Assembly: GCA_964579305.1 (NCBI GenBank)
Contig: CAZOGY010000034.1
Location: 1 to 28,175 of the forward strand
DNA from: JBCBWG01 sp964579305
GTDB taxonomy: Bacteria > Pseudomonadota > Alphaproteobacteria > Rhizobiales > Hyphomicrobiaceae
Reading direction: 5' to 3'
Length of the DNA: 28,175 bases
The translations under genes were made by a program, and so were the position numbers. The notes beneath the pieces were generated by a model that made no database searches, had not been told where the DNA came from, and worked only from the letters and a program-made list of their open reading frames with translations. Shown here in pieces: positions 16,019-23,525 of this stretch (within the stretch, counting starts at the first letter, position 1; each line of letters starts with the position of its first letter).

Positions 16019-16875
16019 TGTTCACGCCTGAAGAGATCGATCGTTACAAGCGCCATCTGGTCTTGCGCGATATTGGCGGGGCGGGTCAGCAGGCGTTGAA
16101 ATCGGCCCGCGTGTTGCTGATCGGGGCGGGCGGACTTGGCTCGCCGCTTGCGCTTTATCTGGCCGCAGCAGGTGTGGGCCACATCGGCATCGCTGACGAT
16201 GACGTGGTCTCGCGCGACAATCTGCAACGACAAGTCCTACACGATACGCCAAAGATCGGCCGGGCGAAGGTCGACAGCGCCGTTGAGACCATCGCGCGGC
16301 TGAACCCAAACGTGCGCGTTGACGCCATCAATGCGCGGATCTCGGCGGATAATGCGCTAGCGCTGATCGCGGAATACGACATCGTCGCCGACGGCTCCGA
16401 CAATTTTGAAACGCGCTATTTGGTTTCGGATGCCTGTTACTTCGCCAAGAAAACGCTCGTGTTCGGGGCCGTTGGCCCGTTCGATGGTTATCTTTCGACA
16501 TTCAAGCCTTACGCCACCGGCGCGGACGGCCGGCCCAATCCGACCTACCGCTGCTTGTTTCCAGAGGCACCGACCGGCGAAGCGGCCTTGAACTGCTCTG
16601 AAGTTGGAGTTCTTGGCGCGGTGGTTGGCGTGATCGGAACCTTGCAAGCCACCGAAGTCATCAAGGAAATTGTTGGGATCGGCGACGGACTGGTTGGGCG
16701 GTTGTTGCTTTATGATGCGCTCGGCGCGCGGTTTGAAACCTTGAAGTACCGTTGGAGCGCAGCCAATCCGCTCACGGGCGAGGCGGCGCGTTACGCCGAT
16801 CTTTCGCATCATCGCGAAACGCCGGACACCGCCATGGACCATGCCGGGCCGGCGGCGGCACGCAGTCAGGCGTAA
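16018..16875 (+). CDS. moeB: MoeB/ThiF/HesA-family adenylyltransferase
   Basis: E1-like adenylating enzyme of 285 aa that activates the C-terminus of a sulfur-carrier protein (MoaD or ThiS) with ATP, for molybdopterin or thiamine synthesis. The visible motifs are the nucleotide loop GAGGLG (36-41), DDDVVSRDNLQRQVLH (60-75), and DGSDNFETRY (125-134). A cysteine sits in ALNCSEVGVLG (C193). The two CxxC zinc pairs of E. coli MoeB are missing: the first site reads PTYRCL and the C-terminal site reads WSAANPL. I recall similar sequences in other alphaproteobacterial MoeB proteins. No rhodanese domain is fused. It is translationally coupled to cysK and its end overlaps convergent murI by 10 bp. ThiF cannot be excluded. 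Confidence 0.88.
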   Translation: MFTPEEIDRYKRHLVLRDIGGAGQQALKSARVLLIGAGGLGSPLALYLAAAGVGHIGIADDDVVSRDNLQRQVLHDTPKIGRAKVDSAVETIARLNPNVRVDAINARISADNALALIAEYDIVADGSDNFETRYLVSDACYFAKKTLVFGAVGPFDGYLSTFKPYATGADGRPNPTYRCLFPEAPTGEAALNCSEVGVLGAVVGVIGTLQATEVIKEIVGIGDGLVGRLLLYDALGARFETLKYRWSAANPLTGEAARYADLSHHRETPDTAMDHAGPAAARSQA

Positions 16876-17738
16876 TGACAGCCTTCGAACAGCGGGGCGT
16901 CGGCCCAGAAAATGCGTGATAAGGCATTGACTTGGGCTGGATCGCCCGTCGTCAAGAGGCGCACACGCGCTGTTTTGCTGGCAGCCCTGATCGCGGCATC
17001 GCGGTAGTGGGGATGGCGGGCAAGATAGTCTTCAAGGCTGTCGGCAACGGCGCCTGGCTGCGACAGGATTCGCGTTCCCGGCGGCATGTGCTTGCGAAAA
17101 TGGGCTTCAACGAGCGGAAAGTGCGTGCAGCCCAGGATCGCCCAGTCAACGGCGCGGCCCTCGCTTGACTGCAAGGCCGTCGCGCAGCCTGATGACACGA
17201 GCGCGTCAATCTCTGCATCCGGTGCGCCCGCCTCGATAGCGCCGGCGAGCGCAACGCACGGCACTTGCGTCACGACGACCCTAGGGCAACGCTTTGAAAT
17301 CTCTTCAGCGTAGACGCCAGACGCGATCGTGGTCGCGGTGCCAAAGACCACGATATTGTTGGCGTTGTATTTTTGCGGATATTGAGGGGTGGTTACGGCC
17401 CAGGGCGTTTGGGTCGCCACCTCAACGGTTGGGGCGATAATCCCCAACACGTTATGACCTTGGTCGCGCCAGTGGGTGTTTGGCAGCCAGTTCTGCTGGA
17501 GGCGACGCGCGGCAACCGCGGTCGCGGTATTGCAACCCAAAATGACAAGGCGGCAACCGGCCGCGAATAGGAATGTCACGGCGCGTTGGGTCAACTCCAC
17601 GATCTCATTGCCGTCGCGATTGCCGTACGGCACGCGGGCGTGATCGCCGAGATAGATGAAGGCCTGATCGGGAAAGCGATCAACGAGACCGCGTAAAACG
17701 GTCAGTCCGCCAAGGCCGGAATCGAATACGCCGATCAT
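16866..17738 (-). CDS. murI: Glutamate racemase
   Basis: Converts L-glutamate to D-glutamate for peptidoglycan, 290 aa. FDSGLGGLT (5-13) carries the conserved Asp-Ser, ARVPYGNR (34-41) is the YG substrate motif, and the two catalytic cysteines are C69 in GCNTATA and C204 in GCTHFPL. I chose ATG 17738 because GAGGTG lies about 6 nt upstream and the protein then begins MIGVFDSG as the family does; a further ATG at 17756 is less likely. Its last codons overlap the end of the convergent MoeB-like gene. It lies downstream of fabI in the same direction, but a 68-nt gap with a hairpin separates them. Confidence 0.96.
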   Translation of the reverse strand: MIGVFDSGLGGLTVLRGLVDRFPDQAFIYLGDHARVPYGNRDGNEIVELTQRAVTFLFAAGCRLVILGCNTATAVAARRLQQNWLPNTHWRDQGHNVLGIIAPTVEVATQTPWAVTTPQYPQKYNANNIVVFGTATTIASGVYAEEISKRCPRVVVTQVPCVALAGAIEAGAPDAEIDALVSSGCATALQSSEGRAVDWAILGCTHFPLVEAHFRKHMPPGTRILSQPGAVADSLEDYLARHPHYRDAAIRAASKTARVRLLTTGDPAQVNALSRIFWADAPLFEGCHYA

Positions 17739-17765
17739 GCGCACCTCATGCCGCACTCAGGCCCG

Positions 17766-17790
17766 GCACGATCGCGCGTTGCCATCGTGC
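17766..17790. terminator. Hairpin between fabI and murI
   Basis: GCACGAT (17766-17772) pairs perfectly with ATCGTGC (17784-17790) across an 11-nt loop, in the gap between the fabI stop and the murI start (both minus strand). No T-run follows on the minus strand. It may attenuate or process the transcript rather than terminate it. Confidence 0.35.
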
Positions 17791-17806
17791 GCGAGCGTGT
17801 TCAGGC

Positions 17807-18715
17807 CTATTCGGCGGCCTGCGGCTCTTCCGGGCGGCCTTCTGCAGCGGCGGCGGCATCAGCTTCCAGAGTTTTCAGGGCGTCGAGGCTTGGCATCGAG
17901 ACCGTGTTGTAGCCGCAGTCAACAAAGTGGACTTCGCCGGTTACCGCACCCGACAGGTCAGACAGAAGGTACAGCGACGCGCCGCCGACCTCGTCGAGCG
18001 TGGGTGTGCGGCCAAGCGGCGAGTGATCGCGCTGGTAATTGAAGATCACGCGCGCATCCGACACGCCTGAGCCGGCGAGCGTGCGCATGGGACCGGCGGA
18101 GACCGCGTTGACACGAATGTTGTCGCGCCCGAAGTCTGCGGCCAAGTAGCGGACAGAGGCTTCCAGCGCGGCCTTCGTGACGCCCATGACGTTGTAGGAC
18201 GGCACCCAGCGGGTTGCGCCACCGTAGGTTAGCGTGATCATGGAGCCGCCATTGGGCATCAAAGCTGCGGCGCGCTTCGCGACTTCGGTGAACGAGAAGC
18301 AGGAGATCACCATTGTGTTGGTGAAGTTTTCGCGCGTCGTATCGGCGTAGCGGCCATGCAGTTCGCGTCGATCGGAAAAGGCAAGCGCGTGCACGACGAA
18401 ATCGAGTGAACCCCACTTGGTTTGGATTTCCTCAAACACGCGGTCAACGCTTTCCAGATCGACGACATCGCAGGGCACAATGATCTCGGCGCCAACAGAC
18501 TGTGCCAGAGGGATCGCCCGGCGGCCGAACGCCTCGCCCTGGTAGGTGAAGGCCAAGTCAGCGCCGTGGGCCGCAAGCACCCGCGCGATGCCCCAAGCGA
18601 TCGAGCGTTCGTTGGCCACGCCCATCACAAGGCCGCGCTTGCCGGCCATCAACGGGCCAACGCCTTGCACACCAGCCCCCGCTGCCGCCGGCTTATCGCT
18701 TTTCGTCTCGGTCAT
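17807..18715 (-). CDS. fabI: Enoyl-ACP reductase (NADH)
   Basis: Last step of each fatty acid elongation cycle, 302 aa. It is a divergent short-chain dehydrogenase with GVANERSIAWGIA (32-44) as the NADH-binding segment and catalytic Y174 and K181 in YNVMGVTK. The outer tyrosine of FabI is Y164 in TLTYGGATR. The substrate-loop side shows VHALAFSD (108-115), where E. coli has a glycine at residue 93 (here Ala). A roughly 25-residue Ala/Glu-rich tail ends the protein, beyond the usual FabI length of about 262-275. ATG 18715 is preceded by AGGTGAG; GTG at 18727 is an alternative four codons upstream. It is the third gene of fabA-fabB-fabI. Confidence 0.95.
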   Translation of the reverse strand: MTETKSDKPAAAGAGVQGVGPLMAGKRGLVMGVANERSIAWGIARVLAAHGADLAFTYQGEAFGRRAIPLAQSVGAEIIVPCDVVDLESVDRVFEEIQTKWGSLDFVVHALAFSDRRELHGRYADTTRENFTNTMVISCFSFTEVAKRAAALMPNGGSMITLTYGGATRWVPSYNVMGVTKAALEASVRYLAADFGRDNIRVNAVSAGPMRTLAGSGVSDARVIFNYQRDHSPLGRTPTLDEVGGASLYLLSDLSGAVTGEVHFVDCGYNTVSMPSLDALKTLEADAAAAAEGRPEEPQAAE

Positions 18716-18834
18716 CCCGGCTCTCACCTGTCTTGATCATCGTGTGCGGCATCATCGTATGCGACGCGGGGCGCGCGCAGAACGCCTGGCCAGTCACACG
18801 CGACCTCACACGCGACCGGCTCCAAGCGCTGGCG

Positions 18835-20064
18835 TTAACCCTCATACCTGCGAAATGCGAGGCTTGCATTGGTTCCGCCGAAACCAAAGCTGTTCGACAT
18901 GACACAGTTAAGTGACACATCGTCCGTCAACTCACGCACGATCGGCACGTCGGCGAAGGCCGGGTCGATCTCGTCAATGTTGATGGACGGCGCAATGAAA
19001 CGGCCCTGCATCATCAAGATCGAATAAATCGCCTCCTGCACACCGACGGCTCCAAGCGAATGGCCCGTCATCGACTTGGTGGCGGAAATCTGCGGGATCT
19101 GATCGCCGAAGACCTCGCGCAGGGCGTCGACCTCGCGGGCGTCACCCACGGGCGTCGCGGTTGCATGCGGGTTGAGATAATCGATCTTTTCAATCGGCGT
19201 GCCATCGAAACCGGCAAGCGCCTGCTTCATGCAGCGTACGGCGCCCTCGCCAGACGGTGCAACCATGTCGAACCCATCCGACGTGGCGCCATAACCCGCG
19301 ACTTCGGCGTAGATCTTGGCCCCGCGCGCCTTGGCGTGCTCCAATTCCTCAAGCACCAACATGCCAGCGCCGCCGGCGATCACGAAGCCGTCGCGGTCCT
19401 TGTCAAAAGCGCGGCTTGCGCGGGCCGGGGTCTCGTTGAAGTCGGACGACATTGCGCCCATACCGTCGAACAGGACCGAAAGCGTCCAGTCGAGTTCCTC
19501 ACAGCCGCCCGCAAACATGACGTCCTGTTTGCCCCACTGGATCAGCTCACTGGCGTTTCCAATGCAGTGAGCCGACGTCGAACAGGCCGACGAAATCGAA
19601 TAATTGACGCCCTTGATTTCAAACGTGGTTGCAAGAACCGCAGACGGGCCGGAACACATCCCTTTTGGCACCTCGAACGGGCCAACTTTTTTGGGACTTG
19701 CGTTGCGTGCGGTATCGGCGCTCCAGACGATTGCCTTGGTCGAAGGCCCGCCAGCGCCGACGATGATGCCCGTGCGCTCATGCGATACGTCAGACGGCTC
19801 AAGCCCCGCATCGCGGATGGCCTGCTCCATTGCGACGTAATTCCACGCAACGCCGCTTTCCATAAACCGGCGCGGCTTACGCGGAACGGCTTCCTTCCAA
19901 TCGAGCGTCGGCGCACCATGGACATGGCAGCGGAAGCCCAATTCCGCGTACTCATCGGCGCGCGTGATCCCAGAGCGCCCCTCGCGCAGCGCTGCTGTCA
20001 CCTCCTGCGGTGAATTTCCGATCGAGGACACAATCCCCATACCGGTGACGACCACGCGTCTCAT
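18835..20064 (-). CDS. fabB: Beta-ketoacyl-ACP synthase I
   Basis: Condensing enzyme of 409 aa for elongation of saturated and unsaturated acyl-ACPs, working with FabA. The thiolase-fold triad is C161 (SSACSTSAH), H300 (NPHATATPVGD) and H335, with K330 in ATKSMTGHSLGA. The FabB-type sequence around GGCEELDWTLSVLFDGMGAMS (187-207) separates it from FabF. The residues after H300 read ATAT rather than the usual GTST. The C-terminal NSFGFGGTN at 391-399 is intact. ATG 20064 has GGAGAGAGG a few bases upstream. It follows fabA after a 131-nt gap and precedes fabI. Confidence 0.95.
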   Translation of the reverse strand: MRRVVVTGMGIVSSIGNSPQEVTAALREGRSGITRADEYAELGFRCHVHGAPTLDWKEAVPRKPRRFMESGVAWNYVAMEQAIRDAGLEPSDVSHERTGIIVGAGGPSTKAIVWSADTARNASPKKVGPFEVPKGMCSGPSAVLATTFEIKGVNYSISSACSTSAHCIGNASELIQWGKQDVMFAGGCEELDWTLSVLFDGMGAMSSDFNETPARASRAFDKDRDGFVIAGGAGMLVLEELEHAKARGAKIYAEVAGYGATSDGFDMVAPSGEGAVRCMKQALAGFDGTPIEKIDYLNPHATATPVGDAREVDALREVFGDQIPQISATKSMTGHSLGAVGVQEAIYSILMMQGRFIAPSINIDEIDPAFADVPIVRELTDDVSLNCVMSNSFGFGGTNASLAFRRYEG

Positions 20065-20195
20065 ATTGCCTCTCTCTCCCTAATTCTGCCTGCGCGTTAC
20101 CACGCCTTGGCTGCTCGTGCACGAAGCCGCCGCAGCGGTGCGGGCCCATTGAGCGGCGCAACGCGCGATCTCTGGGCGGGCGTCATCGGTGATCG

Positions 20196-20714
20196 TCAGT
20201 CGTCGGCCTTCAAAAGCACGCGCAAGTCATTGGCTGTGTAAATGACCTCACCGTCGGCCTTCAACTGTCCATCAGCCTCAGCCAGTTTCAGCCGCCGGGC
20301 GATCACGCGTTTGATATCGATGACATACTCCAGCCGGCCGATATCCGGCGTGACCTCCGAGGTGAACTTCACTTCGCCGACGCTTGATGCACGGCCACGG
20401 CCCGCAAGGCCAAGCCAGCCAAGGTAGAAGCCCGTCAGTTGCCACAGGGCATCGAGGCCCAGGCAACCGGGCATGACAGGATCGCCCTTGAAGTGACAGG
20501 CGAAAAACCAATCGCAGGCGGGATTGTCCTTCACCGCGAGTTCCGCGATGACGTGGCCCTTGCCGTGCGCCCCGCCGTCTTCGCCGATTGATGTGATCTT
20601 CTCAAACATCAGCATGGGCGGCAGCGGCAGCTGTGCGTTACCGGCACCGAACAACTCACCGCGCCCGCATGCGAGGAGATCCTCGTAGTCATAGCTGGAC
20701 CGGCGATCGTTCAT
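20196..20714 (-). CDS. fabA: 3-hydroxydecanoyl-ACP dehydratase/isomerase
   Basis: Introduces the cis double bond at C10 in anaerobic-type unsaturated fatty acid synthesis, 172 aa as in E. coli. Catalytic H74 lies in FFACHFKGDPVMPG and D88 in CLGLDALWQL. The N-terminus YDYEDLLACGRGELFG (8-23) is family-typical. ATG 20714 is supported by GAGGTGGGAAA just upstream; an in-frame ATG at 20756 lacks a site. It heads the fabA-fabB-fabI group and is divergent from the Irr-type regulator, an arrangement familiar from alphaproteobacteria. Confidence 0.97.
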   Translation of the reverse strand: MNDRRSSYDYEDLLACGRGELFGAGNAQLPLPPMLMFEKITSIGEDGGAHGKGHVIAELAVKDNPACDWFFACHFKGDPVMPGCLGLDALWQLTGFYLGWLGLAGRGRASSVGEVKFTSEVTPDIGRLEYVIDIKRVIARRLKLAEADGQLKADGEVIYTANDLRVLLKADD

Positions 20715-21014
20715 CGTTTCCCACCTCAATTGAGCCCGTCGCGGGCGCTTGCCCACGGCGCATGTCGCTTAAGCCAGGACACCGCACGACATGTACGGCG
20801 GTTCCATGGCTCGACCATCTTCAGCCGCCACGTTGCGCGAATTGCCCCGTCGGACGCAAGGCCATGGATTCACGGCCAGCGTCTTTGTCGCCTTTCACGG
20901 CCACGTTTGGCGGCCCCACGCGGGGCCGGCGCGGCTGTGGGCGATCTCGGTACTGCCGGTGCCGTGCACACGGGCCGAACCCTGGCTTGCCATGCGCGAT
21001 CGACGCACCAGCGT

Positions 21015-21042
21015 TTGCCCAGGCGCGCCCGTGTCGTATATG
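21015..21042 (+). promoter_or_regulatory. Putative promoter of irr
   Basis: A -35-like TTGCCC (21015-21020) and a -10-like TATATG (21037-21042) are separated by 16 nt. Each matches the housekeeping consensus at four of six positions. Transcription would begin near 21049, leaving a leader of about 38 nt before the irr ATG. Confidence 0.35.
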
Positions 21043-21051
21043 TTTGTTTGG

Positions 21052-21065
21052 CTAGGAACACCTAA
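21052..21065. promoter_or_regulatory. Inverted repeat at irr start point, possible operator
   Basis: CTAGG-AACA-CCTAA is an imperfect inverted repeat (four of five pairs) placed at the predicted irr transcription start. Its TTAG/CTA ends loosely recall the TTAGAA-type iron control element bound by Irr, but it is not a consensus match. Confidence 0.25.
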
Positions 21066-21086
21066 CGCAGGTCTGAGCCGTTTGGC

Positions 21087-21500
21087 ATGATGACTGACGA
21101 AGAGCTTGTGGAGAAATTGCGGGGCGCCGGGCTGCGGCCCACGCGTCAACGTATCGCGCTGTGCCGCTTGTTGTTCGCCCACGGTGATCGACACGTCACG
21201 GCCGAAGCGCTGCACGCGGAAGCCAATGGCGATGGTCAGGTCCTTTCGCTTGCGACCGTCTATAACGCGTTGCGCCAATTCGAGCAGGCCGGCTTGATCC
21301 GCGAACTTGCCGTTGATGGATCGCGTGCGTACTTCGACACGAACACGCGCAACCACAGTCACTTTTTCGTGGAAGACGAGGGTACGCTGGTCGACATCCC
21401 ATCACACGCGATCAAGGTGGACCATCTTCCAGACCCACCGGCCGGGATGGAAATCAGCCACGTCGATGTCGTGGTGCGCGTTCGGCGGCGTGCGGACTAG
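21087..21500 (+). CDS. irr: Fur-family iron response regulator Irr
   Basis: Fur superfamily transcription factor of 137 aa, predicted to be Irr, which is stable under iron limitation and regulates haem and iron genes. The N-terminal winged helix covers about 5-85, with the recognition helix in LSLATVYNALRQFEQAGL (53-70). The CxxC zinc pairs of Fur are absent, as expected for Irr. The histidine segment that is often HHH in Irr reads NHSHFFVEDEG (89-99). No N-terminal haem regulatory GCP motif is present. The location divergent from fabA supports the Irr call. Two adjacent ATGs (21087, 21090) are possible starts and the ribosome binding site is weak. Other Fur-family members remain possible. 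Confidence 0.85.
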   Translation: MMTDEELVEKLRGAGLRPTRQRIALCRLLFAHGDRHVTAEALHAEANGDGQVLSLATVYNALRQFEQAGLIRELAVDGSRAYFDTNTRNHSHFFVEDEGTLVDIPSHAIKVDHLPDPPAGMEISHVDVVVRVRRRAD

Positions 21501-21511
21501 GCGTAGGCGCG

Positions 21512-22135
21512 CTATTCGACCGCTTCACCCTGGTAAATCCCCCAAAGCCGCTGCTGGCGGACAAAGCCGCGGTAATCACCGGCCCAGACATCGCACCACG
21601 TGCCGTCGCACGAGCCCACATCAAGAACACTGCCAGCCTCGACCCTGGCAACGACACGACCGGTCGAGGACCGCGAGGCGGTGAGATCAAAAACCTCGCG
21701 TTTCTGGCCGGACTTGATGGTCCAAGGCGCCACCGAGGCCGTGCGTCGTCCAGAAAGGAACGCGCGGTGGACCCAACCTGTGGTTCCGTCGGCATCGCGC
21801 ACCTGGCGCCAATTGCCATACTCCCGCAGGATTTCGAGCGGCATTCCGGCGCGCCGCAGGACCCAGTCAATTTTGTAGGTGGTGCCAGGCCCTTTGCGCA
21901 TGTTGACCGGGTGCAGCTTGAGGCTCACGAACCGCGGCAACGGCAGCCCGCTCGGCCCCTTTTCGATCGCACCGCTGCGCGTTGCCGCCGCCGTCGGACG
22001 CGATTGGGCAAGCGCACCGCTTGGCAATGCGATCGCTGCTGCAAGGGCGGCGAGAACAAGGCTGCGGGTGAGGCGCCGTGGTGACGACCAAGTTCCAGAG
22101 CTTCCCACCTTGGCGTAAGGCCGATCATGTCGCAT
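21512..22135 (-). CDS. Secreted bacterial SH3-domain protein
   Basis: Predicted periplasmic protein of 207 aa with two SH3b-like repeats, about residues 67-128 and 130-198. Each shows the pattern of a beta barrel ending in a Gly-Trp/Gly-aromatic turn (VNMRKGPGTTYKIDWVLRRA; GTWCDVWAGDYRGFVR). A signal peptide is visible: basic RRLTR at 20-24, a hydrophobic Leu/Ala core, and ALA-Q cleavage near 43. Such domains often bind cell-wall peptides, but no enzymatic domain is present. The start is uncertain: ATGs at 22135, 22153, 22165 and further upstream to 22237 share the frame, and none has a strong ribosome binding site. The shortest gives the most normal signal peptide. Its stop lies 11 nt from the convergent irr stop. 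Confidence 0.82.
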   Translation of the reverse strand: MRHDRPYAKVGSSGTWSSPRRLTRSLVLAALAAAIALPSGALAQSRPTAAATRSGAIEKGPSGLPLPRFVSLKLHPVNMRKGPGTTYKIDWVLRRAGMPLEILREYGNWRQVRDADGTTGWVHRAFLSGRRTASVAPWTIKSGQKREVFDLTASRSSTGRVVARVEAGSVLDVGSCDGTWCDVWAGDYRGFVRQQRLWGIYQGEAVE

Positions 22136-22265
22136 GGCAGACGTCTTTGTCATTCGTGCATCCATTTGATAGACCCGGGCATCCAGCAACGTCGCGCGGT
22201 CCGACGACCGGGTATGCCCGCCGGCTGCCACGCGCAAAATTCATCCTCAGATAACGAACGAGACC

Positions 22266-23264
22266 ATGCCGAACGCGCCACGCAAACCTGTCGTCATCGT
22301 GACACGCCGCCTGCCCGATACCGTCGAGACACGGATGCGGGAGCTGTTCGACGCGCGTTTGAACATTGATGATATCCCGATGACGCGTGCTCAATTGATC
22401 GCGGCTGTGCAAGAGGCCGACGTGCTCGTGCCCACGGTGACCGACCGCATCGACCGGGCGGTCTTATCGCAGGCGGGGCCGCAATTGAAGTTGATCGCCA
22501 ACTTCGGGACGGGGGTGGACAACGTCGACCTCGATACAGCGCGCAACAGGTCTGTCATTGTCACCAACACGCCCGGCGTTTTGACTGAGGACACTGCGGA
22601 CATGGCGATGGCCTTGATCCTTGCGGTGCCACGGCGCGTCGCAGAGGGCGCCCGGTATTTGAAGTCGCCTGATGCCAGTTGGAATGGTTGGTCACCGACG
22701 TGGATGCTTGGGCACCGGATCTATGGCAAGCGGCTTGGCATCATCGGCATGGGCCGGATCGGCACTGCCGTTGCCCGGCGTGCCCGTGCGTTCGGCCTGC
22801 AGATTCACTACCACAATCGCCGACGCGTGGCCGAAGACATCGAGCAGGAACTTGAGGCGACCTACTGGGAAAGCCTCGATCAGATGCTGGCGCGCATGGA
22901 TATCATTTCGGTCAACTGCCCGCACACGCCGGCGACCTACCATTTGTTGTCGGCGCGACGTCTGCGGTTGCTGAAGCCGACAGCGTATATCGTCAATACC
23001 GCGCGTGGCGAAGTGATCGACGAGAACGAGTTGGCCCGCATGATCGAAGCGGGATCTATTGCCGGTGCCGGGCTCGATGTGTTCGAACATGAGCCTGCAA
23101 TTAATCCCAAACTGCTGGCCGCAGAGAATGTTGTGGCCCTGCCGCATATGGGCTCGGCCACGCTGGAAGGCCGGATCGACATGGGCGAGAAAGTCATCAT
23201 CAATATCAAGACATTCATGGACGGCCATGCGCCGCCAGACCGCGTCCATCCGGCAATGTTTTGA
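22266..23264 (+). CDS. D-2-hydroxyacid dehydrogenase (glyoxylate/hydroxypyruvate reductase type)
   Basis: NAD(P)-dependent dehydrogenase of 332 aa reducing a 2-oxoacid such as glyoxylate or hydroxypyruvate. The nucleotide loop GMGRIG lies at 161-166. HNRRR (183-187) after the second strand suggests a preference for NADPH. Catalytic residues are R247 (NTARGEV), E276 (DVFEHEP) and H294 (LPHMGSAT). The substrate-binding GTGVDN is at 81-86. The start at 22266 has a modest site (ACGAGA). It is divergent from the SH3 protein gene. The exact substrate cannot be read from sequence; GyaR/GhrA-like enzymes are the closest in pattern. Confidence 0.92.
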   Translation: MPNAPRKPVVIVTRRLPDTVETRMRELFDARLNIDDIPMTRAQLIAAVQEADVLVPTVTDRIDRAVLSQAGPQLKLIANFGTGVDNVDLDTARNRSVIVTNTPGVLTEDTADMAMALILAVPRRVAEGARYLKSPDASWNGWSPTWMLGHRIYGKRLGIIGMGRIGTAVARRARAFGLQIHYHNRRRVAEDIEQELEATYWESLDQMLARMDIISVNCPHTPATYHLLSARRLRLLKPTAYIVNTARGEVIDENELARMIEAGSIAGAGLDVFEHEPAINPKLLAAENVVALPHMGSATLEGRIDMGEKVIINIKTFMDGHAPPDRVHPAMF

Positions 23265-23269
23265 TTAGA

Positions 23270-23293
23270 GCCCCATCTGAAGCGTCAGAGGGC
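23270..23293 (+). terminator. Hairpin after hydroxyacid dehydrogenase gene
   Basis: GCCC (23270-23273) and TCTGA (23276-23280) pair with TCAGA (23285-23289) and GGGC (23290-23293) across an AGCG tetraloop, leaving a two-base bulge. It begins 5 nt after the stop codon. No U-tract follows, so it may be a weak terminator or a 3'-end stabiliser. Confidence 0.45.
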
Positions 23294-23382
23294 GGATCAT
23301 CAATTGGATTGGTTCGTGCCGCTTCTGGTTTGCTTTTGTGACATTATCGCACCAGCTGTGCGGCCCAAACGTCGACCTTCTG

Positions 23383-23413
23383 TTGACAGTTTGGTGAAAA
23401 GTCGGTGGATACA
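23383..23413 (+). promoter_or_regulatory. Possible promoter for the 28-aa ORF
   Basis: TTGACA (23383-23388) is a perfect -35 hexamer. The only -10 candidate, GATACA (23408-23413), is weak and 19 nt away, so only half of a promoter is convincing. Confidence 0.25.
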
Positions 23414-23438
23414 CGCGGAAAACCTCAGGAGGGTCGCA

Positions 23439-23525
23439 ATGTATCCTTTCGCTTTTCGTTTCTTGATCGCTTTTTCAATGGCCTGTGCGGTCATGGCGCC
23501 GCTTTCGCTCGTCGTCAGCGCCTGA
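23439..23525 (+). CDS. Predicted 28-aa membrane microprotein
   Basis: Short ORF encoding 28 residues, preceded by AGGAGGG (23427-23433) at optimal spacing to ATG 23439, one of the best ribosome binding sites in the window. The peptide starts MYPFAFRFLIAF, has one Cys, and is almost entirely hydrophobic with a single Arg near the N-terminus, so it could form one membrane-spanning helix or be a secreted leader. The dehydrogenase hairpin and a TTGACA hexamer lie upstream, which suggests an independent transcript. It resembles no family I know. A chance ORF cannot be excluded at this length. Confidence 0.45.
   Translation: MYPFAFRFLIAFSMACAVMAPLSLVVSA

Larger units (their letters stand above)
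20715..21086. other. Divergent intergenic region fabA / irr
   Basis: These 372 bases separate fabA (minus) from irr (plus). They hold a plausible irr promoter (21015-21042) and an inverted repeat near its start point. Several open frames cross the region, but none has a ribosome binding site or a recognisable protein. I could not pick a clear fabA promoter. Confidence 0.6.

Noticed and set aside
19060..20013. 317-codon open frame on the plus strand
   Set aside because: It lies opposite fabB, which is fully conserved; this is a GC-bias shadow.
20730..21090. Two overlapping plus-strand open frames (111 and 99 codons) in the fabA-irr gap
   Set aside because: Neither has a ribosome binding site, a domain or a sensible composition, and one runs into the irr start.
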